A DNA stretch of 13,704 nucleotides from Candidatus Saccharimonadota bacterium (GTDB lineage: Bacteria > Patescibacteriota > Saccharimonadia > Saccharimonadales > UBA7683). The notes below the pieces were generated by a model that was given only the letters and a program-made list of their open reading frames with translations, had not been told where the DNA came from and did not search any database. Positions within the stretch are counted from its first letter, which is position 1. Every line of letters starts with the position of its first letter. The stretch lies in the NCBI GenBank assembly GCA_018061375.1, contig JAGOUG010000019.1:1-13704 (forward strand), read 5' to 3'. Made by a program: the position numbers and the translations under genes. This document shows positions 5,350 to 11,585 of the stretch, piece after piece.

Positions 5350-7758
5350 TTACTGCCGTGATTCGAGCGCGGACTGTAGTTCTGGAACATCGAGGTCTAT
5401 TACCGTACCTGGGTTTGCTGATTTAGAAAGTAGCTTTTGGGCAACTATATTCTCTATAGAACGCTGTGTCATTCTGCGGAGAGGGCGAGCACCGAGACGT
5501 GGATCGTAGCCCTTCTGAGCAAGATATTCCTTGGCTGCTTGCGTGAGCTTAACGGAGACTTTCTGCCCACCGAGCGTAAGATTAATACCCTTCACTATCA
5601 AATCAACAACCTGGACTAATTCTTCAACAGTAAGCGGTCTGAACAGTACAATCTCGTCAAAACGGTTTAAAAATTCTGGTCTGAATATATTGGTGTTTAT
5701 AAGTTCATCAACGAATGCATCTTCAAACTGGTCTAACTGCTCACCGTTATCTATGTGCTGCCTAATTTTTTCTGCACCTGCATTACTGGTGGCGATTATG
5801 ATTGCATCCCTGAAACTTACCTCTTTATTGTCGGTATCTCTGAGCATACCTTCATCAAGCATCTGTAGTAATACATTTAAGACGTTCGGGTGAGCCTTTT
5901 CTATTTCATCAAGGAGCACGACAGAAAATGGTTGCTTTGATATTTGAGCACACAAGCTCTGTGCCTGCTGTGCGGGTGAGGCAAGCAAGCGTGTTACATC
6001 TGATTCCTGGGAGAATTCATTAAGGTCTACCCGAACAATTCTGTCTTCACCACCAAAATAGACCGCGGCAAGTGCTTTAGAAAGTTCTGTTTTTCCAACT
6101 CCTGTAGGACCAAGAAACAGGAATGTACCAATTGGCTTCTTCGGGTTACGAACACCGGCACGCGCTCGCCTTAGTGCATCGCTGACTACTTGAACAGCTC
6201 GAGTCTGATTAATCATCCGCTCGTGTATTTTACCTTCAAGGTTAAGTAGCGTGTCTCTATCTTCATCCGTAGACGCCGTCTGGACCTTTACATCAAAATT
6301 CTTTTCTACTGCCTGCTGAACCGAGTTTTCTGTTATAAAGTACTTATCTTCAGCAAAGCCTGATGCTGCTTCTAACAAGCGGATCGCTTTGCCGGGAAAT
6401 GCTTGATCCCTCACAAATCGCTCGCCCAAGTCGTAGGCCTGACTTAAACTTTGGTACATGTAAGTCACGTCATGCTGAGATTCTAAAAGTAGAATCTGAT
6501 CTTCAATTACTCGCATAGTTTCTTCTTTTCCAAGTGGGCTTACTACAACACGGTTCATAAGCTGAGTTAAACCTGGATTCACCTGAGAAAGCTTGAGCCA
6601 TTCTTGCTCATCTAGCGCAAGAATTAAACGAATACCGCCACCCTCTAGAACTGGTAATAAAATGCTACTGAGGTCTACAGAGCCAGTCCCCTGCTTTAAA
6701 AATAACTGGGCGTCGTCTAAAAAAATGATGACATTTTTAGCCTTGGCGGCTTCATTAAATAAACGAATTAATAGATTCTCTAAATCACCACTCCCTTTAG
6801 ATTGTGCAATTAAAGATGCGCTATCGAGTGCAATCACCTGTCTATAGGCGAGTTCACCAGATGATGTTTTATTTTCAATCAATCGCTGGGCGAGAGCATC
6901 AACCAGGGTAGTTTTACCAACACCAACATCACCAACTAGCGTTACGTTACGGCGTCCACGCTGAGCAAGCAGGTGCATCATCTGCGCAATAATGTCTTCA
7001 TGACCCTCGATCTCTCTGTGTAGTAACCCACCAGATTCAATCTGCTCAGTTAGATTCCTTCCGAACCTATTTAAGAGTGGTGCCCAGCCAAAACTAAGAT
7101 CACGCCCAATCCCACCATGATACTTTTTTTCTTGATAGCGCTCTATAACCATTCTAATATGGGCCTGCCACTGCAAACCTGCTTCTATATCTTCGCTACC
7201 GAGATGCAACTGAGAAAGATAGAAATTGTAGTTTTCTAAGCTGTATAATAGTGCGACAAAAACATGCGCGCTCCGGAGCATAGATTCACCACTTCTGCCT
7301 TGAAGCTCGATTGCATACTTCCAAACACGTTCCATGTCCGCAGGGTCACCACTTGAAAGCTTCATAATAAAATCTCTCGAGATACCAAACCGAGCGCCAT
7401 AAAAACGACCACCGGTGTCTTTACCAACAATCTCGGCTACCTGCTGTGGACTCGGGTTTTTAGGCAATCGACCCAGTACCGAACGTTCAAGTATATCATC
7501 GACTGTAACTTGCCCACCGCTAGCGGAGCGTGCTGGTAATTTTGAAAGTTGTCCCTTAAACCAGGCGAGCGGGATGCTAAACCATGCCGTAATTATTAGT
7601 AGCAGGTGCCCAATTGATGAACCGGTTCCCCATACTACATATATCCAGCCCACCAGTGAGGCTATAATTACTGCAAAAAAACCGCCACGGAGCCATTTAC
7701 GTTCTAGGTGCAGTGCAACTCGCGCTAATTTTGCGCGTTCGCTACCATAATTAAACAT
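5350..7758 (-). CDS. Membrane-anchored Clp/Hsp100 AAA+ ATPase with altered pore loops
   Basis: 802 residues. Two membrane helices (about 25-43 and 50-66) precede a degenerate Clp-N-like helical region (about 83-205). ATPase domain 1 has Walker A G276-T283 but Walker B ends Asp348-Asp349 instead of Asp-Glu, and the usual sensor-1 Thr and paired Arg residues are not evident. Domain 2 is intact: Walker A GPTGVGKT (550-557), Walker B LLDE (615-618), sensor-1 Asn659, Arg693 and Arg699 in 'FRPEFLNR', sensor-2 GAR (756-758). Both pore loops lack the translocating tyrosine: domain 1 has KGSG (321-324) where KYRG is usual, and domain 2 has 'ASPAQQAQ' (593-600) where GYVGY is usual, about five residues shorter. 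No ClpB-type middle coiled coil and no (L/I)GF ClpP-docking loop are seen. Hsp100 kinship is clear. It probably uses ATP to act on or as a membrane-bound assembly rather than as a standard unfoldase. It overlaps its upstream partner gene by eight bases. Confidence 0.88.
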   Translation of the reverse strand: MFNYGSERAKLARVALHLERKWLRGGFFAVIIASLVGWIYVVWGTGSSIGHLLLIITAWFSIPLAWFKGQLSKLPARSASGGQVTVDDILERSVLGRLPKNPSPQQVAEIVGKDTGGRFYGARFGISRDFIMKLSSGDPADMERVWKYAIELQGRSGESMLRSAHVFVALLYSLENYNFYLSQLHLGSEDIEAGLQWQAHIRMVIERYQEKKYHGGIGRDLSFGWAPLLNRFGRNLTEQIESGGLLHREIEGHEDIIAQMMHLLAQRGRRNVTLVGDVGVGKTTLVDALAQRLIENKTSSGELAYRQVIALDSASLIAQSKGSGDLENLLIRLFNEAAKAKNVIIFLDDAQLFLKQGTGSVDLSSILLPVLEGGGIRLILALDEQEWLKLSQVNPGLTQLMNRVVVSPLGKEETMRVIEDQILLLESQHDVTYMYQSLSQAYDLGERFVRDQAFPGKAIRLLEAASGFAEDKYFITENSVQQAVEKNFDVKVQTASTDEDRDTLLNLEGKIHERMINQTRAVQVVSDALRRARAGVRNPKKPIGTFLFLGPTGVGKTELSKALAAVYFGGEDRIVRVDLNEFSQESDVTRLLASPAQQAQSLCAQISKQPFSVVLLDEIEKAHPNVLNVLLQMLDEGMLRDTDNKEVSFRDAIIIATSNAGAEKIRQHIDNGEQLDQFEDAFVDELINTNIFRPEFLNRFDEIVLFRPLTVEELVQVVDLIVKGINLTLGGQKVSVKLTQAAKEYLAQKGYDPRLGARPLRRMTQRSIENIVAQKLLSKSANPGTVIDLDVPELQSALESRQ

Positions 7759-8137
7759 TTACGAGACCAACATTTAATAGTATCAGTAGCATAACAACAA
7801 GCGGTGCAAATGGGATAAGTGGCCAGATACATACGACAATAATACCTAGTAAGGTATTTAGCACAATCAAAATTACCCCACACAGGATCAAAATAAGGCG
7901 GATCATTAAACCGAGGAATCGTGAGATTATATTACCCCCTAGTACCTGCAACTTATATCCAATCGGCGCACCTTTAGAATCTACAGAATCTTGCCTGAAT
8001 GGTGCAAATAAGGTCTTCAGTAGTGCGGTAATCGAAAAGAACTCGGCAATACGAGTATTGCGAGTTTGAAGCAGGTGTTTTGCTACCCAAACCCAGCCGC
8101 GTGTATACCACCACCCCAACATACTAAATAACAACAT
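7751..8137 (-). CDS. Small membrane protein, partner gene of the Clp-like ATPase
   Basis: 128 residues. The N-terminal part (1-50) is aromatic- and Arg-rich ('WWYTRGWVW' at 9-17, 'FFSITALLKTLFAPFR' at 33-48) and may lie along the inner membrane face. The C-terminal half (about 76-127) is strongly hydrophobic and probably forms two membrane helices. I associate this pattern with an unnamed conserved protein of Saccharibacteria, from memory only. The gene overlaps the Clp-like ATPase start by eight bases (ATGTTTAA holds both the start and this stop), so translation is probably coupled and the products are likely partners in the membrane. The ATG at 8137 has no Shine-Dalgarno sequence but a TACAAT box six bases upstream. 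The biochemical function is unknown. Confidence 0.75.
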   Translation of the reverse strand: MLLFSMLGWWYTRGWVWVAKHLLQTRNTRIAEFFSITALLKTLFAPFRQDSVDSKGAPIGYKLQVLGGNIISRFLGLMIRLILILCGVILIVLNTLLGIIVVCIWPLIPFAPLVVMLLILLNVGLVNV

Positions 8138-8143
8138 AAGCGT

Positions 8144-8172
8144 ATTGTAACAGATCTCATTAGATCTTGCAC
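8144..8172 (-). promoter_or_regulatory. Promoter of the membrane-Clp operon, leaderless
   Basis: Minus-strand TACAAT (8144-8149) ends six bases before the ATG at 8137. GTGCAA (8167-8172) at 17-base spacing is a weak -35. The spacer contains a symmetrical element (8152-8167). Confidence 0.55.
8152..8167. promoter_or_regulatory. Candidate operator: AGATCT-CATT-AGATCT
   Basis: AGATCT occurs twice, separated by CATT, making a 16-base dyad that fills almost the whole spacer between the -35 and -10 of the membrane-Clp promoter. A repressor bound here would block RNA polymerase. No regulator gene is present in the window, and the call is inference from position and symmetry. Confidence 0.35.
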
Positions 8173-8219
8173 CACTGAGGCTGTATACCTATGTGATAAA
8201 ACTCTTCAGCTCAGACATG

Positions 8220-8243
8220 AAAAAAGTCGCCCAGGTGGACGAC
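8220..8243 (-). terminator. Intrinsic terminator after tRNA-Pro
   Basis: On the minus strand GTCG-T-CC-ACCT-GG-G-CGAC forms a GC-rich hairpin with one internal mismatch, followed at once by TTTTTT (8220-8225). It begins eight bases after the tRNA-Pro CCA end and separates the tRNA from the membrane-Clp operon downstream. Confidence 0.8.
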
Positions 8244-8251
8244 ACTTTTCA

Positions 8252-8328
8252 TGGTCGGGGTGAGAGGACTCGAACCTCCGACCTCACGGTCCCAAACCGC
8301 GCGCGCTAGCCAACTGCGCCACACCCCG
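8252..8328 (-). tRNA. tRNA-Pro (UGG), CCA encoded
   Basis: Complete cloverleaf: acceptor CGGGGTG/CACCCCG, D stem GCGC/GCGC, anticodon stem CGCGG/CCGTG with loop TTTGGGA (anticodon UGG), and T arm GGAGG-TTCGAGT-CCTCT. The C1-G72 first pair is usual for bacterial tRNA-Pro. A73 is followed by an encoded CCA. It reads CCA and probably other CCN codons. Confidence 0.95.
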
Positions 8329-8385
8329 ATAGATGTGATAACTAAGCTATTCTAGTACATCTGTTGCGAAAAATCCAGTGCAGTA

Positions 8386-8414
8386 TAGACAAAACTAGAC
8401 TTTTTTGATATAAT
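8386..8414 (+). promoter_or_regulatory. Promoter of the small membrane protein/UbiB-like kinase operon
   Basis: TAGACA (8386-8391), a 17-base spacer and consensus TATAAT (8409-8414). Transcription from about 8421 leaves a leader of about 28 bases before the ATG at 8449. Confidence 0.75.
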
Positions 8415-8448
8415 ATAGTAAAATGAGTTTGTAAGAAAGTAAATTATC

Positions 8449-8610
8449 ATGAAGTATGCATCAATTTTTGTCACAATACTGTTTGTCTGGATAGCCGTAA
8501 TCCTGATGGCATTTTTTGTGCAAGACCCTGGTGATATGTTCAAACTCTATGTCGCACTGACTGCATTCACCCTAACCCTATTTGTTATCGGCTTTGGATC
8601 AGGAAAATAG
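8449..8610 (+). CDS. Small two-helix membrane protein (53 residues)
   Basis: 53 residues beginning MKYASIF and ending GFGSGK. It has two hydrophobic segments (about 5-23 and 31-48) joined by a short acidic turn (QDPGD). No family is recognised. The stop is eight bases before the GTG of the UbiB-like kinase, and a good promoter lies upstream, so this is the first gene of a kinase operon. Its layout matches the 62-residue protein after the kinase: a Trp-Ile near the end of the first helix and a C-terminal 'GF.(S/G)G' at almost the same distance. The ribosome binding site is weak (AAGAAAG about 11 bases upstream). Confidence 0.7.
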   Translation: MKYASIFVTILFVWIAVILMAFFVQDPGDMFKLYVALTAFTLTLFVIGFGSGK

Positions 8611-8618
8611 GTTCTACT

Positions 8619-10199
8619 GTGGCTGCTAGCGCTCACGCAAAACAAATAAAACTAATTAAGCGGTACCGAACCAAAACCGTGCTCGCTGTTGGTGCAAAAG
8701 CATACGCACTGCACCGCAAAAACATGGATGCAGAAATGCACAACCTTATATGTGATGAGTTTACTGCACTTGGCGGCGTCTACATTAAGTTTTTACAAGG
8801 TGTACTACTTAAAAGCACTATGATGAAGAACTGGCGCAGCCCTAATAGACTTAATATATTTGAAAATCTTGAATCTGAGCCGCTTAACATCCAAGAGATT
8901 CTAAAGACTGAGCTTGGTCCAGATAAAATTAAACAGATATCGGCTATTAGCCCAGAACCGTTTGCAGCAGGAAGTTTTGGGCAAGTTTACTACGGTCAGC
9001 ACGTTGATGGAACGCAGATAATTATTAAAGTGCTCCGACCAATGATTAGAGAAACTTTAGTGTTTGACCTTAAACTTCTTGGTATTTTCATGAAGACATC
9101 TCTCGGAAAAGTCCGTAACATGCAGCTTGATATAAAGCAGGCAGTAGAAGACTTTAAGCGTGCAACACTCCGAGAGACTGATTACATTGAAGAAGCTCGA
9201 TTTGCGAATGAATTATACGAGGCATACAAAGATAATACTGAATTTATTATTCCTAAAACTTATATAGATTTATGTACGGACGACATCATTGTGCAAGAAT
9301 ACCTACCGGGCATATCTGTTGCACACCTAATTAAACTACGTGAACAAGGTATAGATATTAAGCAGTATGTGCAGGAGCAACTGAACTCTGATATGGAAGA
9401 GCAGCTCACCATTGCTGGGGTAGAACTTATTTACGGTATATTTGCACTGCCTCGGATACAAGGTGATCCACACCCAGGAAATGTTAAGTTACTGCCAGAT
9501 AACAAGATTGGAATGATAGATTTTGGTATCTCTGCTCAGAGTCCTAAAGAGAAAGCTGCATTTTATGCAGTGCTCGTTGAATATGCAAAGGTTATGCGCG
9601 GAGAAATGGATATTCCTGCTTTGTTTGGTCAGTTCCTACGCTTTTTTGTGAGTGATTTATACCGGGCGCTTAAAAAAATTACCTCAATGCTACCTGGTGA
9701 CGATGCGTCTAATGATTTAACCCGGCAAATGGGGAGAGTCGCAGAGAAGAACTTTAAAAGCGGTATGAACCAAGATGAGCTTGAGAATATTATAGAAAAT
9801 GGCAATATCTTGACCATGATGAATCAAGTTGTGAACAAAGGAAACCGATTTGGGCTTGTTATGAAGATTACTGATAGCGAGATGCTACGCGCAGCCCAAA
9901 GCTACATAACACTTGTTGATAGCGTTGGAGGCAAAACTACGGTAATACCAAAGATGTTAGATATTGCACTCGCCCGGGTCGCTAACGACTTCCCTGAATA
10001 CACACAAGACACCACCCAACTCCCGACAGTAAACCGTGCTATGGAGACTATAAGTAAATGGCTCGAACGCGTTGCAGATAAAGACCCTGCCCTGTTTCAG
10101 ACATTTATTAATAAAATGAATGCTGCGCAGCCACAAGCTGCCAAGGCGGCAACTAGGAATCTTGTAAAAGAACCACCGGCCTCTGATTCTGACAAATAA
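8619..10199 (+). CDS. UbiB/AarF/ABC1 family atypical kinase
   Basis: 526 residues. ABC1-family signatures are present: a KxGQ-like segment (KFLQ, 57-60), the loop that replaces the kinase glycine loop (AAGS, 116-119), Lys137 in 'IIIKVLRP', Glu192 in 'DYIEEA', the catalytic 'GDPHPGN' (282-288) and Asp301 in 'DFG'. Family members are atypical kinases/ATPases best known for supporting ubiquinone synthesis and lipid homeostasis; in CPR bacteria the role is unknown. Two key places differ from the family norm: the Gly of KxGQ is Leu, and the third Ala of the AAAS loop is Gly. The usual C-terminal membrane helices of UbiB are not apparent; the last 20 residues are polar. The GTG start at 8619 is chosen because it follows the 53-residue gene by eight bases with a weak AGG site. 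Two small two-helix proteins flank it and may tether it to the membrane. Confidence 0.9.
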   Translation: MAASAHAKQIKLIKRYRTKTVLAVGAKAYALHRKNMDAEMHNLICDEFTALGGVYIKFLQGVLLKSTMMKNWRSPNRLNIFENLESEPLNIQEILKTELGPDKIKQISAISPEPFAAGSFGQVYYGQHVDGTQIIIKVLRPMIRETLVFDLKLLGIFMKTSLGKVRNMQLDIKQAVEDFKRATLRETDYIEEARFANELYEAYKDNTEFIIPKTYIDLCTDDIIVQEYLPGISVAHLIKLREQGIDIKQYVQEQLNSDMEEQLTIAGVELIYGIFALPRIQGDPHPGNVKLLPDNKIGMIDFGISAQSPKEKAAFYAVLVEYAKVMRGEMDIPALFGQFLRFFVSDLYRALKKITSMLPGDDASNDLTRQMGRVAEKNFKSGMNQDELENIIENGNILTMMNQVVNKGNRFGLVMKITDSEMLRAAQSYITLVDSVGGKTTVIPKMLDIALARVANDFPEYTQDTTQLPTVNRAMETISKWLERVADKDPALFQTFINKMNAAQPQAAKAATRNLVKEPPASDSDK

Positions 10200-10228
10200 T
10201 CAAAAGACTAGCGAATATTTGATGATTG

Positions 10229-10237
10229 TGATATAAT
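10229..10237 (+). promoter_or_regulatory. Extended -10 promoter, leaderless
   Basis: TGATATAAT is a perfect extended -10 (TATAAT at 10232-10237), followed by six bases (AATAAC) and the ATG at 10244. There is no clear -35 and no Shine-Dalgarno sequence. Confidence 0.65.
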
Positions 10238-10243
10238 AATAAC

Positions 10244-10432
10244 ATGTTTAAAGACGTAATCTTATTTGTAAAATACCCCTACACAGCAGGCATTATTGCC
10301 ACTATGTGGATTGGTACAGCGATTCTACTCGGAATCAGCTCAGAGCTTGATGTCATTAACGTTATGATCATCAACCTGTTTGCAAGCTGTATTATCGCCA
10401 TCCTCGGTTTCCGCGGTGGTCAAGACGTCTAA
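10244..10432 (+). CDS. Small two-helix membrane protein (62 residues)
   Basis: 62 residues with two hydrophobic segments (about 13-30 and 37-55), a short acidic connection (SSELD) and the C-terminal GFRGGQDV. No family is recognised. It starts 44 bases after the kinase stop with its own extended -10 box placed for a leaderless mRNA. It resembles the 53-residue protein on the other side of the kinase in topology, in Trp-Ile position and in the Gly-Phe near the end, so the two are possibly distant paralogues. A repeat region follows. Confidence 0.65.
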   Translation: MFKDVILFVKYPYTAGIIATMWIGTAILLGISSELDVINVMIINLFASCIIAILGFRGGQDV

Positions 10433-10469
10433 AAGCACTAGTTGAGGCTCAGTCGCAAATCACTAGTAG

Positions 10470-10569
10470 CTGTCATTCCTGCTGAGGCAGAAATCTTTAT
10501 AGTATCGATTAGAGGCTCCTGTCTTACTCCTTCGCCTAGGCTTCGGGGCACAGGTCACAGGAATGACAG
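10470..10569. repeat. MITE-like repeat with 12-base terminal inverted repeats
   Basis: CTGTCATTCCTG (10470-10481) and CAGGAATGACAG (10558-10569) are perfect inverted ends of a 100-base non-coding element. Inside are a second inverted pair (CCTGT 10518-10522, ACAGG 10550-10554) and CTTCG-CCTAGG-CTTCG. Its left end continues GCTGAGGCAGAAATCTTTAT, matching the repeat at 3754-3776. No transposase and no clear target duplication are seen. It fills the gap between two convergent genes and may also slow or stop transcription through its structure. Confidence 0.65.
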
Positions 10570-10574
10570 GATAC

Positions 10575-11486
10575 TTATTCTGCTATTGTAACGATAGATT
10601 TGAAGGTGACTTCTCTATTTTGATTACTGATTCTATATGGCTGTGTTCGAGAAAACTTAAGCGGCTTATCGTCTTTTGTTACGGCAAACACAAGCGATGC
10701 GTTTGACTGAGCACCCGGATCTAATTTAGTTACATCAAATTTTCCTTCATAGTCAGCGAGGGTGACGGGAACCACCTCAGCATCAGTGGAGTCGGTCAGA
10801 CGGAATGGTGTGTTGTTCACATCCATAGTTTTGGATTTTGTTCCGTTACCAATCTGGAAGTTAACTTTCACAAGTTCTTTAGTTTCATCAGCCTTGTATT
10901 CTGGGTCATCTGTTTTGTAGTTCCGCTCGATATTATTCACTCGAAGCACAAAACCGTCACTCGCCGTAAGGACCTCACCTATTGCGCCTTCAAGTGTCTC
11001 GTCTTTAGTATAGTCTGGGTCTTTAGGTTCGCTCAGATCTAACTCTTCGGGTTTTTCGGAAGTATCTGAATCCTTGTCTTCTTCTTGAAGCGCGGCTTGT
11101 TCTGCCTGGTATTTAGCATCAGCTTCGGTTCTTCCGGCAGTTTTACCTGCAGTGAAACCTACAAAGTATGCACCTACGCCGACACCAACAAATACGAATA
11201 TCATAACCACAATTAGTAGTATCTTTTTACCCTTTCCACCACCCTGAGCGGGAGCGGCTTGCATCGGCTGAGGATCTAGGATTGAATCGATCTGATTCAT
11301 TTGGGGCATCATAGGTGCTGGGGCAGGCTGCATCATCGGCTGTGGTGCATTTGGATCTGTCATTGGAACAGAGGCAAAGCCTTGCACTTGAGCCACATTT
11401 GGATCTACAAATGTTGGCTGTTGTGGATTTGTATCAAGACGGGGCCCTTCTGGTTGGGGTGGAGTTGCTACACCAAAGTTATCCAT
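10575..11486 (-). CDS. DUF4352-domain membrane protein with Pro/Gln/Met-rich cytoplasmic tail
   Basis: 303 residues. A low-complexity Pro/Gln/Met/Ala-rich cytoplasmic tail (1-80) ends in GGGKGKK, followed by one membrane helix (about 89-111) containing small-residue GVGVG. An acidic linker (about 125-163) leads to an external beta-sandwich (about 164-300). That part matches DUF4352: 'ELVKVNFQIGN' (204-214), 'FRLTDS' (228-233) and 'LDPGAQSNASLVFAV' (255-269). DUF4352 folds like an immunoglobulin-type sandwich in bacterial surface and lipoproteins; its ligands are largely unknown. The ATG at 11486 has an AAGGAA site 10 bases upstream and a promoter beyond. RNase Y lies 99 bases upstream on the same strand. 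The domain call is good; the function is open. Confidence 0.8.
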   Translation of the reverse strand: MDNFGVATPPQPEGPRLDTNPQQPTFVDPNVAQVQGFASVPMTDPNAPQPMMQPAPAPMMPQMNQIDSILDPQPMQAAPAQGGGKGKKILLIVVMIFVFVGVGVGAYFVGFTAGKTAGRTEADAKYQAEQAALQEEDKDSDTSEKPEELDLSEPKDPDYTKDETLEGAIGEVLTASDGFVLRVNNIERNYKTDDPEYKADETKELVKVNFQIGNGTKSKTMDVNNTPFRLTDSTDAEVVPVTLADYEGKFDVTKLDPGAQSNASLVFAVTKDDKPLKFSRTQPYRISNQNREVTFKSIVTIAE

Positions 11487-11519
11487 GTAAAAATTATTCC
11501 TTATTTAATCTATACAGAT

Positions 11520-11548
11520 ATTGTAACAAAATTGTTATGCTTATCCAA
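11520..11548 (-). promoter_or_regulatory. Promoter of the DUF4352 gene
   Basis: Minus-strand TTGGAT (11543-11548), a 17-base spacer and TACAAT (11520-11525) give a leader of about 27 bases that carries AAGGAA (11497-11502) before the ATG at 11486. This separates the gene from RNase Y upstream. Confidence 0.55.
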
Positions 11549-11585
11549 ACAAGATTATAAGATTGAAATTTACGATTGGCGTATG

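Noticed and set aside
5437..7750. Several plus-strand open frames of 60-120 codons inside the Clp-like gene
   Set aside because: They are antisense to a well-supported ATPase with conserved motifs and show no promoter, ribosome binding site or recognisable protein pattern.
8423..8434. Mini-ORF ATG AGT TTG TAA just after the TATAAT box
   Set aside because: It could be a three-residue leader peptide, but a motif this short is expected by chance and nothing shows it is translated.
8352..8543. Minus-strand open frame of 63 codons
   Set aside because: It covers a strong plus-strand promoter and the plus-strand 53-residue gene, which has better composition and an operon position.
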